A stretch of 64,000 nt of DNA, taken from assembly GCF_013409995.1 (NCBI RefSeq), contig NZ_JACCBX010000010.1, positions 124,001 through 188,000 of the forward strand, given 5' to 3'. Both the position numbers and the translations under genes were made by a program. Source of the DNA: Neobacillus driksii. Its GTDB lineage: Bacteria; Bacillota; Bacilli; Bacillales; Cytobacillaceae. Each line of letters begins with the position of its first letter. Positions within the stretch are counted from its first letter, which is position 1. Below are positions 25,519-34,249 of this stretch, one piece after another. The notes under the pieces are model-generated. The model was not told the origin of the DNA. It was given only the letters and a program-made list of their open reading frames with translations, and did not search any database.

Positions 25519-25980
25519 ATGAAGTGCCCTTCATGTCAAAATTATGGTACACGTGTGCTTGATTCCCGGCCGGTAGATGAGGGTCGTGCAACTCGAAGAA
25601 GACGTGAGTGTGAAGAATGTGGTTATCGTTTTACGACATTCGAGAAGATTGAAGAAATTCCACTCATTGTCGTAAAAAAGGAAGGTACGAGGGAAGAATT
25701 CAGCCGGGATAAAATCCTTAGAGGCTTAATTAAAGCTTGTGAAAAACGCCCTGTCGCGTTAAAAGAATTAGAGGATATTACCCAAGGGGTAGAAAAGGAA
25801 TTACGCAATCAAGGAATTTCAGAAATTAAAAGTGAATTGATTGGTGAAATGGTTATGGACAGGCTTGCACATGTTGATGAAGTGGCATATGTGCGCTTTG
25901 CTTCTGTTTACCGTCAATTTAAGGATATAAATGTTTTTATTCAAGAATTAAAAGAACTGATTAACAAGGAGAAATCCTAG
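25519..25980 (+). CDS. nrdR: Transcriptional repressor NrdR
   Basis: 153 residues. The N-terminal zinc ribbon has Cys3, Cys6, Cys31 and Cys34 with a basic stretch (RATRRRRE). The ATP-cone domain (about 49-139) senses ATP/dATP. It represses ribonucleotide reductase genes through NrdR boxes. ATG 25519 follows GGGAG and gives the family start MKCPSC; the frame is open to 25474. It lies directly before dnaB, as in B. subtilis. Confidence 0.96.
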   Translation: MKCPSCQNYGTRVLDSRPVDEGRATRRRRECEECGYRFTTFEKIEEIPLIVVKKEGTREEFSRDKILRGLIKACEKRPVALKELEDITQGVEKELRNQGISEIKSELIGEMVMDRLAHVDEVAYVRFASVYRQFKDINVFIQELKELINKEKS

Positions 25981-26032
25981 GGAGCTAAAGAACGTCTTTG
26001 GCTCTTTATTACTTTTTTAAAGGGTGAATGAT

Positions 26033-27421
26033 ATGGCGCAGCATTGGCAGGAATTGATTCCGATTGACCGTTATCTTGTTACGTCAAATGGATTGCTGCA
26101 TGAATACGACCGCAAAGTGCTGACATTTTTGTATCAGCCCTTAATCGGCTCCACTTGTTTAAGTTTATATATGACTCTCTGGGCAGAGCTTGATGAAAAT
26201 AAATTATGGTCTGAATCCTCCACTCATCATTTGTTAATGAATTTGTTAAGTGTCAACTTAAAGGATATCTACGAGGCTAGGTTGAGTTTAGAGGGGATTG
26301 GATTGTTAAAAACATATGTAAAAAGTGATGAAACTGGACGCTCATTTATATATGAACTTTATCCACCATTGAATCCAGAGCAATTTTTTCTAGATGGAAT
26401 GTTAAATATTTATTTATATCGTAAAATCGGGAAAAATCACTTTGCGCGGTTAAAACGCTTTTTTAGCATAGCTAAAAAGCCTTTGGATGAAGATTATTTA
26501 GAGGTAACCAGAGCTTTTCAGGATGTGTTTGCGTCGGCAACTCCAGGCAGTCTTCAGTATATGCAAGAGCATGCAGAAGATTTGGGTGCACAATCCAATC
26601 AAGAATTTATTGGCCGTCAGGACCAAAAACCAATTCAAATTGATACCAATACGTTTGATTTTGAACTGTTAATGGCGGGGCTAAATGAATCACTGGTCCC
26701 TCCGAAAGCACTGACCAAAAAGGTAAAAGATGTTATCAGTAACCTTGCCTTTCTTTATGGAATCAGCCCAATTGAAATGAAAAACTTTATTTTAGGGGCA
26801 ATCAATGAAAAGGATGAAATTGATATCGAGGACCTCCGAAAAGGTGCACGTGACTGGTATCAATTCGAAAATTATGATCAACTTCCGAGTCTTATTAATA
26901 GAACACAGCCAGCGGTCCACCAGGTCCAAGTAACGGAACCGAAAACGCAGGAAGAAAAATTAATTCGTTACTATGAAACCACACCTCCCATCGTTATTTT
27001 TAAAGAACTTTCAGGTGGAGTGGAGCCTTCTGCTGCCAATTTAAAAATACTAGAGGAAATCATGATTAAATATAAACTTCCTCCTGGTGTTGTAAATGTG
27101 TTAATCGAGGTTGTTCTTAGAAAAACAGATATGAAATTTACCAAGGGATTTGTTGAATCAATTGCAAGTCATTGGGCTCGGCTTAAAATAAAGACTGTAA
27201 AAGAAGCAATGGAAGCAGCTAGGAAAGAAGAGCGTGGCTTTCAAGAAAGCAAAAAGACTGGAAAATCAACGAAACAAAAACCAATTCGTACAGAAGTTTT
27301 ACCTGATTGGTTTGATGACAGCGGAAAAGCAAGTGTTAAGGCAGAAACGAAAGACCAGAACACAGAGCTTGAAGCAAAAAAGCGTGCGATTGAAGAAAAG
27401 CTAAAAGCATTTCGCAAATAG
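26033..27421 (+). CDS. dnaB: Replication initiation and membrane attachment protein DnaB (Firmicutes type)
   Basis: 462 residues. With DnaD and DnaI it loads the replicative helicase at oriC and at restart forks; it is not the helicase itself. The N-terminal winged-helix DDBH1-like region (about 1-110) has VLTFLYQPLIGSTCLSLYM. A DDBH2/DnaD-like domain (about 310-390) contains KYKLPPGVVNVLIEVVL. The C-terminal tail is charged. ATG 26033 after AAAGGGTGA is preferred to the GTG at 26024. dnaI follows after 12 nt. Confidence 0.94.
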   Translation: MAQHWQELIPIDRYLVTSNGLLHEYDRKVLTFLYQPLIGSTCLSLYMTLWAELDENKLWSESSTHHLLMNLLSVNLKDIYEARLSLEGIGLLKTYVKSDETGRSFIYELYPPLNPEQFFLDGMLNIYLYRKIGKNHFARLKRFFSIAKKPLDEDYLEVTRAFQDVFASATPGSLQYMQEHAEDLGAQSNQEFIGRQDQKPIQIDTNTFDFELLMAGLNESLVPPKALTKKVKDVISNLAFLYGISPIEMKNFILGAINEKDEIDIEDLRKGARDWYQFENYDQLPSLINRTQPAVHQVQVTEPKTQEEKLIRYYETTPPIVIFKELSGGVEPSAANLKILEEIMIKYKLPPGVVNVLIEVVLRKTDMKFTKGFVESIASHWARLKIKTVKEAMEAARKEERGFQESKKTGKSTKQKPIRTEVLPDWFDDSGKASVKAETKDQNTELEAKKRAIEEKLKAFRK

Positions 27422-27433
27422 GTGGTGAGAGAA

Positions 27434-28363
27434 ATGGAAAGGATTAATCGAACAATTAAGCGGTTAGCCTCAAATGAGAATTTTTTAAAACGCTATGAAG
27501 AGCAGCGAAGGCAAGTGTTAAGTCATCCTGATATCCATGCATTCCTGACAGAACATGAAAATGAGCTCAATCAGAATACGATTGAAAAAAGCATGAGCAA
27601 ACTTTATGAATACACGCAGCAAAGTAAAGAATGCAATCGCTGCGAGAGTCTGGATGGTTGTATCAATTTCATGAAAGGGTATCATCCCGATTTAGTACTC
27701 GTACGAAACTCTATTGATGTGGTTTATAAGCGATGTCCAAGAAAAGCGATGGCCGACGAGCAAAAGAAAAATCAAAAGCTTATTAAAAGTTTATATGTAC
27801 CTCGAGATATATTGGAAGCTACTTTTGAGGAGTTTGAAGGTGACTTGGGCCGTCTGGATGCTGGAGACCGTGCCGCTACGTTTTTAATGAATTATGAGGC
27901 GGGATTAAAGCCGAAGGGATTGTATCTATATGGAAAATTTGGAGTGGGTAAATCCTATTTATTAGGAGCCATAGCCAACGAGCTGGCTAAAAAGCAAATT
28001 CCAACGATGATTGTTTATGTTCCAGAGCTGCTGCGCGAAATGAAAAGTGCGATTGGTGATTCTACATTAAATGAAAAAATTGAGGCATTGAAAAAGGAAC
28101 CCATTTTAATGCTCGATGATATTGGTGCAGAAGCAGTTTCCAGCTGGACACGGGATGAAGTATTAGGTCCGATTCTGCAGTTCAGGATGCTTGAAAAGCT
28201 TCCAACCTTCTTTACTTCTAATTTTGATTTACAAGGGTTAGAGCACCATTTAACCTACAGTCAACGTGGTGAAGAGGAAAAGATGAAAGCACGAAGAATC
28301 ATGGAAAGAATTCGTAGTTTAAGTGATCCTGTTCTTGTTGATGGCCCTAATCGCCGTGATTAA
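27434..28363 (+). CDS. dnaI: Primosomal protein DnaI (helicase loader)
   Basis: 309 residues. The N-terminal helicase-binding domain (about 1-105) has a zinc site pattern CNRCESLDGC plus a later Cys (KRCPRKA). The AAA+ domain (about 140-309) has Walker A YGKFGVGKSYL and Walker B MLDDIGAE, with a sensor in FFTSNFDL. ATG 27434 follows AGGTGGTGAGAG. It delivers the helicase DnaC to origins and is coupled to dnaB. Confidence 0.95.
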   Translation: MERINRTIKRLASNENFLKRYEEQRRQVLSHPDIHAFLTEHENELNQNTIEKSMSKLYEYTQQSKECNRCESLDGCINFMKGYHPDLVLVRNSIDVVYKRCPRKAMADEQKKNQKLIKSLYVPRDILEATFEEFEGDLGRLDAGDRAATFLMNYEAGLKPKGLYLYGKFGVGKSYLLGAIANELAKKQIPTMIVYVPELLREMKSAIGDSTLNEKIEALKKEPILMLDDIGAEAVSSWTRDEVLGPILQFRMLEKLPTFFTSNFDLQGLEHHLTYSQRGEEEKMKARRIMERIRSLSDPVLVDGPNRRD

Positions 28364-28379
28364 ATGATAAATGCATGTG

Positions 28380-28418
28380 GATTACCGATATATTTTTCGG
28401 TAATCTTTATTTTTTTTC
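28380..28418 (+). terminator. Intrinsic terminator after dnaI
   Basis: GATTACCGA and TCGGTAATC pair around an 8-nt loop, followed by TTTATTTTTTTT. Confidence 0.85.
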
Positions 28419-28512
28419 ACAATATTGGTGCATTCATGATGTATGAACTTCTATTTTGGCCAATCCCCCCATATAAATGTAATACAGAGTATGGGACAAA
28501 GGGGGGATTTGG

Positions 28513-29385
28513 TTGGCAGAAATCATCTTCCGAAGCAAGATGGATGCGATGAGATGTTATGATCACTTGCTGAAGTGCTTAAAGTATCATCCAAATAATG
28601 AAGATATTCTTCTTTTAGAAGATCGACATATAGTAAAAATTTCGGAAAGCATTGTAAGGTTTGGAGAGGTCAAGGAAGCATTCTATGAATTTATTATAAA
28701 AATTAAACGAGATGACTGGTTTAGGGCTATTTTACAAGAGCAGTATTTCTTTGAGGATTCAGAAGAGCAGGAGCATATTATCGAGATTATTTATTCTGTT
28801 CTTGAAGGTCAGCGTGAGGACCTGGCTGTTTTCATTAAGGAAAATGCGGAAGAACCCAAAATTAGAGAAGCAGTGGAGGAAATCTTTCAGGACCATATTT
28901 CCTTTTCATTCGACTCCTTTTTTAAATTTCGATTGCGCCCTTATTTGAAATTGCTAGAGAGTTACGTAGAAATATCAATTGATGAATATAAAATGGAACA
29001 AGAATATCAAATGTTTATTCAAACATTAAGGGATTTTTTAGCCAGCCGTGATCCTAAAATGGACACTCTGCACCTTTTATTCGATGAGGAAATCACCTTC
29101 TTTGATGAGCAGTTTGAAGAGATAAAAAGGGGAGAGTTGATGAAAATGATTGACCGGAAGCTTTTGTTTAACCATCCGGTTTATGTCGATTCTGCTTCCA
29201 TTGCACCTTTATTATCAATCGCACCAAAGAACATTCACCTTTATACAAAAAATCCCGAGGAGCCGCTTGTCAGGACCATTAAAAACATCTTTGAAGAAAG
29301 AGTATTGATAAAGTCATACAAAGGCTTGCGGCATACAAAAGAATGGATTCAGCAGAAAAACTCCGCAAAGGAAAACGGTGCTTGA
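28513..29385 (+). CDS. ytxC: Putative sporulation protein YtxC
   Basis: 290 residues, acidic and helical, matching the YtxC family (PF08812) in length and position between dnaI and thrS. No catalytic motif is visible. The C-terminal part (DRKLLFNHPVYVDS...APLLSIAPKNIHLY) is the most strand-like. The TTG start at 28513 follows a GGGGGGA Shine-Dalgarno. YtxC is linked to sporulation by its restriction to spore formers; its molecular role is unknown. Confidence 0.85.
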   Translation: MAEIIFRSKMDAMRCYDHLLKCLKYHPNNEDILLLEDRHIVKISESIVRFGEVKEAFYEFIIKIKRDDWFRAILQEQYFFEDSEEQEHIIEIIYSVLEGQREDLAVFIKENAEEPKIREAVEEIFQDHISFSFDSFFKFRLRPYLKLLESYVEISIDEYKMEQEYQMFIQTLRDFLASRDPKMDTLHLLFDEEITFFDEQFEEIKRGELMKMIDRKLLFNHPVYVDSASIAPLLSIAPKNIHLYTKNPEEPLVRTIKNIFEERVLIKSYKGLRHTKEWIQQKNSAKENGA

Positions 29386-29416
29386 AAAAAAATGAAAAAA
29401 TTGTATGTTTGCTGTA

Positions 29417-29445
29417 TTGATTTTTCAAAAATTAATCATTATAAT
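29417..29445 (+). promoter_or_regulatory. Predicted promoter of the thrS T-box leader
   Basis: TTGATT (29417-29422) and TATAAT (29440-29445) are 17 nt apart. Confidence 0.6.
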
Positions 29446-29454
29446 AACCTACAT

Positions 29455-29735
29455 AGTAAAATATGCGGCAAAAAGTAATGATAAGGACAACAGTATTTAT
29501 TCACGGTTACCAGAGAGGGAGGACTCAGGCTGAAAGCCTCCTAGCACGGATTGAATGCTTACCACCTTTAAACTTCAGCGGTGAACGCTTCTTTGAAGTG
29601 AGTAATCGTCTGACGGGAAACAGCCCGTTACCCTGTCCTAAAGTCATTTTTAAGGCTGTTTTTTAAAAATGAAAAATTGGGTGGAACCACGTGTTTATTA
29701 AACTCGTCCCTTTTCCAGGGACGGGTTTTTTTATT
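29455..29735 (+). ncRNA. T-box leader of thrS (threonine)
   Basis: The AGAGAGGGA motif of Stem I, the T-box GGGTGGAACCACG (29680-29692) and a terminator hairpin (CTCGTCCC with GGGACGGG, 29704-29726) followed by seven T are all visible. The candidate specifier codon is ACC (29561-29563), followed by A, which fits tRNA-Thr. Uncharged tRNA-Thr should stabilise the antiterminator and allow thrS transcription. Confidence 0.9.
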
Positions 29736-29798
29736 TTAAAAAAAAGCGTACTTTGGACAAAATTTGTCTCGAGCGCTCAAATCAAAGGAGGAGTTACC

Positions 29799-31736
29799 AT
29801 GTCAGACGTTGTTAAGATTTCGTTTCCAGATGGAGCAGTAAAGGAGTTCCCTCGTGGAACAACAACGGAAGATATTGCTGCTTCCATCAGCCCGGGACTG
29901 AAGAAAAAAGCAATCGCTGGGAAATGGAACGGTCAATTATTTGATCTTCGCCGTCCAATCGTAGAAGACGGTTCAATAGAAATCGTTGTACCAGAATCAA
30001 AAGAAGCTTTGGAAATTTTGCGTCATAGTACAGCTCACTTAATGGCTCAAGCGATAAAAAGACTGTATGGCAAACAAGTCAACCTGGGTGTAGGACCAGT
30101 AATCGAAGGTGGATTCTATTATGATATCGACCTTGAAGAATCGATTACGCCAGAGGACCTTCCTAGAATTGAAAAAGAAATGGCAAAAATCGTTAATGAA
30201 AATATTGAGATTGTTCGTAAAGAAGTCAGCCGTGCCGAAGCGGTACAGTTCTTCAAAGCTGAAGGTGACCCTTACAAGCTTGAACTAATTGAAGCGATTC
30301 CTGATGATGAGCAAGTTACAATCTATGAGCAGGGTGACTTTGCTGACCTTTGCCGTGGTGTTCATGTTCCTTCAACTGGAAAAATTAAAGAGTTTAAATT
30401 GTTGAGCATTGCCGGAGCTTACTGGCGCGGTGACAGCAAAAATAAAATGCTGCAGCGTATTTACGGCACTGCTTTCTTCAAGAAAGAGGATTTGAAAGAG
30501 CACCTTCGCTTACTTGAAGAAGCGAAAGAACGTGACCATCGAAAAATTGGAAAAGAGTTAAACCTATTTACTAGCTCTCAATTAGTGGGTCAAGGGCTGC
30601 CATTATGGCTACCAAAAGGTGCAACAATCCGCCGAGTGGTTGAAAGATATATCGTGGATAAAGAACAGCGTCTTGGCTATGACCATGTTTATACTCCAAT
30701 CATGGGAAGTGTCGATTTATACAAAACTTCCGGTCACTGGGATCATTACCAGGAAGATATGTTCCCGGTAATGGACATGGATAATGAGCAATTGGTTCTT
30801 CGTCCAATGAACTGTCCGCACCATATGATGGTTTACAAAAATGCGATCCACAGCTATCGTGAACTTCCAATCCGGATTGCTGAGCTTGGAACAATGCACC
30901 GTTATGAAATGTCTGGTGCATTATCTGGTCTACAGCGTGTTCGTGGAATGACTTTAAATGATGCTCATATATTTGTGCGACCAGACCAAATCAAAGATGA
31001 ATTTAAGCGGGTTGTTAATCTTGTGTTAGAAGTATACAAAGATTTCAACATAAATGATTATTCCTTCCGTTTATCCTACCGTGATCCACAAGATACTGAA
31101 AAGTATTTCGATGATGATGCAATGTGGGAAAAAGCGCAAAGTATGCTGAAGGAAGCAATGGATGACCTTGGTCTTGATTATTATGAAGCAGAAGGAGAAG
31201 CAGCTTTCTACGGTCCTAAACTGGATGTTCAAGTGAAAACAGCTTTAGGAAAAGAAGAAACACTGTCTACAGTACAATTGGATTTCTTGCTTCCTGAACG
31301 TTTTGATCTAAATTATGTTGGGGAAGATGGCAAGCAGCACCGCCCAGTGGTTATCCACCGTGGAGTCGTTTCAACAATGGAACGCTTTATCGCATTCCTA
31401 ATTGAAGAGTACAAAGGGGCATTCCCAACTTGGCTGGCACCCGTGCAGGTCCAAGTCATTCCTGTTTCACCTGATGTACATTTTGACTTTGCGAAGCAGG
31501 TACAAGAGCAACTTCAAAACCAAGGCTTCCGAGTTGAATTAGACGCCCGTAATGAAAAAATCGGCTACAAAATCCGTGAAGCCCAAATGCAAAAAATCCC
31601 ATATATGCTCGTTGTCGGCGACAAAGAAGTAGAAGAAAATGCCGTAAACGTCCGCAAATACGGCGAACAAAAATCAGAAACAAAGCCATTTGACCAGTTC
31701 CTTGAGTTGTTACTGGCAGAGGTTAAAAGAGGATAA
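29799..31736 (+). CDS. thrS: Threonine-tRNA ligase
   Basis: 645 residues (B. subtilis 643). The N-terminal TGS domain (about 1-63) is followed by the editing domain with HSTAHLMAQAIK, the class II core with MNCPHHMMVYK and GLQRVRGMTLNDAHIF, and the C-terminal anticodon-binding domain (about 545-645). The frame runs back to 29691 through the T-box, but ATG 29799 with AAAGGAGGAG is the real start. It charges tRNA-Thr and is controlled by the T-box upstream. Confidence 0.97.
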   Translation: MSDVVKISFPDGAVKEFPRGTTTEDIAASISPGLKKKAIAGKWNGQLFDLRRPIVEDGSIEIVVPESKEALEILRHSTAHLMAQAIKRLYGKQVNLGVGPVIEGGFYYDIDLEESITPEDLPRIEKEMAKIVNENIEIVRKEVSRAEAVQFFKAEGDPYKLELIEAIPDDEQVTIYEQGDFADLCRGVHVPSTGKIKEFKLLSIAGAYWRGDSKNKMLQRIYGTAFFKKEDLKEHLRLLEEAKERDHRKIGKELNLFTSSQLVGQGLPLWLPKGATIRRVVERYIVDKEQRLGYDHVYTPIMGSVDLYKTSGHWDHYQEDMFPVMDMDNEQLVLRPMNCPHHMMVYKNAIHSYRELPIRIAELGTMHRYEMSGALSGLQRVRGMTLNDAHIFVRPDQIKDEFKRVVNLVLEVYKDFNINDYSFRLSYRDPQDTEKYFDDDAMWEKAQSMLKEAMDDLGLDYYEAEGEAAFYGPKLDVQVKTALGKEETLSTVQLDFLLPERFDLNYVGEDGKQHRPVVIHRGVVSTMERFIAFLIEEYKGAFPTWLAPVQVQVIPVSPDVHFDFAKQVQEQLQNQGFRVELDARNEKIGYKIREAQMQKIPYMLVVGDKEVEENAVNVRKYGEQKSETKPFDQFLELLLAEVKRG

Positions 31737-31745
31737 TAAAATTAT

Positions 31746-31776
31746 CAAAGGGAGGTTTTCTCCCTTTGTTTTTTTT
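31746..31776 (+). terminator. Intrinsic terminator after thrS
   Basis: CAAAGGGAG and CTCCCTTTG pair around GTTTT and are followed by eight T. Confidence 0.88.
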
Positions 31777-31851
31777 GAAAAGAAAAAATTTCTATTGAAT
31801 AATTTTTCGTTTCTTGGTAGAATAAATTTCGTTGTCATAGGAAATGCATGT

Positions 31852-31881
31852 TTGACATCACGTCTTTGCTTATGTTATAGT
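31852..31881 (+). promoter_or_regulatory. Predicted promoter of the infC-rpmI-rplT operon
   Basis: A perfect TTGACA (31852-31857) is followed at 17-18 nt by TTATAG/TATAGT (31875-31881). The strong -35 fits a highly expressed ribosomal operon. Confidence 0.65.
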
Positions 31882-31889
31882 AACTAAGG

Positions 31890-32137
31890 AAAATTGAATA
31901 CTAGTTTTGGGAAAAGAAGAAGCACCCGCTTCTCACCTGATTGACGCGCTTGGCAGTTGGCAGGTTTTACGTGAACTATTTAGTTTATTTACTTTTGTTT
32001 CGTAAAGTGTGGGTGTATTCATCCGCACTTTTTTATTTGTGTAAAACAAAGAATCTAAAGTTGTTCATTACTTGCCGATGCAACAAACGTCAGATCTTGA
32101 CCCAATGTTGTATTCGTGAAAACCTTGGAGGTGGCTA
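31890..32137 (+). ncRNA. L20 leader (ribosomal protein autoregulation)
   Basis: I recognise the Firmicutes L20 leader: GCACCCGCTTCTCACCTGAT and GGCAGTTGGCAGGT segments, followed by a terminator hairpin at 32004-32034 (AAAGTGTGGGTG with CATCCGCACTT, then T run) well before the coding region. Free L20 binds the leader, which mimics its 23S rRNA site, and promotes early termination of infC-rpmI-rplT transcripts. Confidence 0.88.
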
Positions 32138-32656
32138 ATTATTAGCAAAGACATGTTGTTAAATGAGGGTATTCGCGCTCGCGAAGTTCGTCTAATTGAT
32201 CAAAACGGCGAACAATTAGGTATTAAAACCAAATTTGAAGCGTTGGAGATTGCCGGACGAGTGAATCTTGATTTGGTACTAGTTGCACCAAATGCGAAAC
32301 CTCCGGTAGCCCGAATTATGGACTATGGCAAATTCAAATTCGAGAATCAGAAGAAAGAAAAAGAAGCTCGAAAGAATCAAAAGATTATCGTTACAAAAGA
32401 AGTTCGTCTCAGCCCAACAATTGATGAGCATGACTTTAATACAAAACTTCGCAATGCGATTAAGTTTTTGGAAAAAGGCGACAAGGTAAAAGCTTCTATC
32501 CGCTTCAAGGGCCGGGCGATTACCCATAAAGAAATCGGTCAACGTGTATTAGACCGTTTTGCTACAGAGTGCAAAGAAGTGGCAACAATCGAATCTCATC
32601 CAAAAATGGATGGACGAAGCATGTTCCTCGTTCTAGCACCTAAAACTGAAAAGTAA
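32138..32656 (+). CDS. infC: Translation initiation factor IF-3, AUU start
   Basis: 172 residues. An ATG appears only at 32153, 21 nt from GGAGG (32127-32131), too far. The family N-terminus MISKD is encoded from ATT 32138 (ATT ATT AGC AAA GAC), with correct 6-nt spacing; ATT at 32141 is the other option. IF-3 discriminates against such start codons, which gives autoregulation. The N-domain (about 1-80) has PPVARIMDYGKF, then a basic linker and a C-domain with LRNAIKFLEKGDKVK. The usual Cys of PPVCRIMDYGK is Ala here. Confidence 0.93.
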   Translation: MISKDMLLNEGIRAREVRLIDQNGEQLGIKTKFEALEIAGRVNLDLVLVAPNAKPPVARIMDYGKFKFENQKKEKEARKNQKIIVTKEVRLSPTIDEHDFNTKLRNAIKFLEKGDKVKASIRFKGRAITHKEIGQRVLDRFATECKEVATIESHPKMDGRSMFLVLAPKTEK

Positions 32657-32673
32657 TAAGGAGGACTATCCCA

Positions 32674-32874
32674 ATGCCAAAAATGAAAACTCACCGTGGC
32701 GCTGCAAAGCGTTTCAAGAAGACTGGTTCTGGTAAACTGAAGCGTTCACACGCTTATACTAGCCACTTATTTGCAAACAAATCTACAAAGGCTAAGCGTA
32801 AGCTTCGCAAAGCGTCTCTTGTTTCTAAGGGCGATTTCAAACGTATCCGTTTCTTATTAACAAATCTTAAGTAA
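32674..32874 (+). CDS. rpmI: Ribosomal protein L35
   Basis: 66 residues, highly basic, with the L35 signature PKMKTHRGAAKRFKKTGSGK. It is a component of the 50S subunit. ATG 32674 follows AAGGAGGAC. Second gene of the L20-controlled operon, 17 nt after infC. Confidence 0.97.
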   Translation: MPKMKTHRGAAKRFKKTGSGKLKRSHAYTSHLFANKSTKAKRKLRKASLVSKGDFKRIRFLLTNLK

Positions 32875-32907
32875 TCTCGATCGATTGATATATAGGAGGG
32901 AAATTCA

Positions 32908-33264
32908 ATGCCACGTGTAAAAGGCGGTACTGTAACGCGCAAGCGTCGTAAAAAAGTTATTAAATTAGCAAAAGGTTATTATGGTTCAAAACATACATTA
33001 TATAAAGTAGCTAACCAACAGGTTATGAAATCTTTAATGTATGCATTCCGCGATCGTCGCCAGAAGAAGCGCGACTTCCGTAAACTTTGGATAACTCGTA
33101 TCAACGCAGCAGCTCGTATGAACGGTCTTTCTTATAGCCGTTTAATGCATGGCTTAAAGCTTGCTGGTATCGAAGTAAACCGCAAAATGCTTGCTGAATT
33201 AGCAGTAAGCGATGCAGCAGCATTCACTGAATTAGCAAATGTTGCAAAACAACAACAGAAGTAA
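32908..33264 (+). CDS. rplT: Ribosomal protein L20
   Basis: 118 residues, basic, with the L20 start PRVKGGTVTRKRRKKVIKLA and the RRQKKRDFRKLWI motif. It is an early-assembly 50S protein, and also the repressor that binds the leader upstream of infC. ATG 32908 follows ATAGGAGGG. A terminator follows the stop closely. Confidence 0.97.
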   Translation: MPRVKGGTVTRKRRKKVIKLAKGYYGSKHTLYKVANQQVMKSLMYAFRDRRQKKRDFRKLWITRINAAARMNGLSYSRLMHGLKLAGIEVNRKMLAELAVSDAAAFTELANVAKQQQK

Positions 33265-33270
33265 TTAATC

Positions 33271-33300
33271 AAGCCATTCTCATTACGAGGATGGCTTTTT
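33271..33300 (+). terminator. Intrinsic terminator after rplT
   Basis: AAGCCATTCTC and GAGGATGGCTT pair (one wobble) around ATTAC, followed by TTTT. It ends the infC operon; an ATG inside it (33291) is not a real start. Confidence 0.82.
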
Positions 33301-33320
33301 CTATAAAGGGAGATGGGAAC

Positions 33321-33578
33321 ATGATTTTAGGTGCCTATATCGTGATGAACCTAATTGGCTTAATCGTAATGAAACTAGATAAAGAACGAGCGAAGAAACA
33401 TCAATATCGAATCAGTGAGAACACTTTGTGGCTAGTGGCTATATTCGGCGGAGCGGTTGGTACAACAGCAGGAATGCAGCTCTTTCGTCATAAGACGAAG
33501 CATGTAAACTTTAAAATTGGCTTTCCTATCCTTGCAGCAGCTGAAGTCATCCTTTTAAGCTATTTTTTCACGTTGTAG
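33321..33578 (+). CDS. ysdA: DUF1294 membrane protein YsdA
   Basis: 85 residues with two clear hydrophobic segments (about 1-18 and 62-84) and a DUF1294 core including MKLDKERAKKHQYRISE and the GGAVGTTAGMQLFRHKTKH stretch. The function is unknown. ATG 33321 follows AAAGGGAGATGG; the frame opens at 33291 inside the rplT terminator. Position after rplT agrees with B. subtilis. Confidence 0.88.
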   Translation: MILGAYIVMNLIGLIVMKLDKERAKKHQYRISENTLWLVAIFGGAVGTTAGMQLFRHKTKHVNFKIGFPILAAAEVILLSYFFTL

Positions 33579-33645
33579 ACATAACAGCATGACCCTATCT
33601 ATATGCTTAATTAACAAGCAAGATAACACCTAGGGGGCATGTTAC

Positions 33646-34233
33646 ATGAATGAGGACTTGTCTTTGCTGTTAATCATGGTGGAAGCTGGCGGCATTATGG
33701 CCCCGCTTGCTTTCGTTGTATTTCATTTGCTTAGATCATTCTTATTAATTCCTGTATCAGTTGTCATCGTTGCAGGTGGGGTTCTGTTTGGAACTTTATG
33801 GGGAACTATTTATTCGGTTATTGGTTTAATGGGAGTTAGCGTCTTTTTCTATGTTTTTATTGATAGGATGCCAAAGACCCAGGAGCGCATTATAAAAATA
33901 AAAAATCGCTGGTTCGGTGAATATCGGAATCTAACCGTTGGTCAAATTGCTATTTTAAGACTTATTCCATTTGTACATTACCATCTATTAAGCTTTTGTT
34001 TAAAACAAAGAAAACCTAAATTTAAAGAGTATATGAGGGCTTCTTTCGTAACGAATATTCCAATCGCCCTTTTTTTTACAATCTTTGGAGAGTATATCAG
34101 CACTTTTACCCCTTCTGTTATTGGAATGATTCTTATCGGTTTAACTTGTCTTGTTTATCTGTTGAGAGAGAAACAAAATGTAATTAAATGGAGGGACTTC
34201 TTTAAAAGAAAAACAGAAAAAGCCGCTGGCTAG
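33646..34233 (+). CDS. TVP38/TMEM64 (VTT domain) membrane protein
   Basis: 195 residues with five or six hydrophobic segments and a VTT/DedA-like core: SVVIVAGGVLFGTLWGTIYSVIG followed by a reentrant loop and the ILRLIPFVHYHLLSF segment. Relatives act as lipid scramblases or in membrane homeostasis. The C-terminus is basic (WRDFFKRKTEKAAG). ATG 33646 follows TAGGGGGC. Its stop codon lies inside the hairpin that also terminates ysdB. The closest B. subtilis relative would be YtxB. Confidence 0.8.
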   Translation: MNEDLSLLLIMVEAGGIMAPLAFVVFHLLRSFLLIPVSVVIVAGGVLFGTLWGTIYSVIGLMGVSVFFYVFIDRMPKTQERIIKIKNRWFGEYRNLTVGQIAILRLIPFVHYHLLSFCLKQRKPKFKEYMRASFVTNIPIALFFTIFGEYISTFTPSVIGMILIGLTCLVYLLREKQNVIKWRDFFKRKTEKAAG

Positions 34234-34249
34234 GCGACTTATTTTTTTT
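34220..34249. terminator. Compact bidirectional terminator overlapping both stop codons
   Basis: AAGCCGC and GCGACTT (one wobble) pair around TGGCTAG. A T tract follows on each strand. The plus-strand gene's TAG (34231-34233) is in the loop and the ysdB stop (34239-34241) is at the base of the stem. Confidence 0.7.

Noticed and set aside
28364..28552. 62-codon frame after dnaI
   Set aside because: It runs through the dnaI terminator and into ytxC in another frame; the ATG has no ribosome site.
29463..29666. 67-codon frame upstream of thrS
   Set aside because: It lies entirely within the thrS T-box leader.
31690..32138. Two frames of 65 codons between thrS and infC
   Set aside because: They cover the thrS end, its terminator and the L20 leader, which is a non-coding regulatory RNA.
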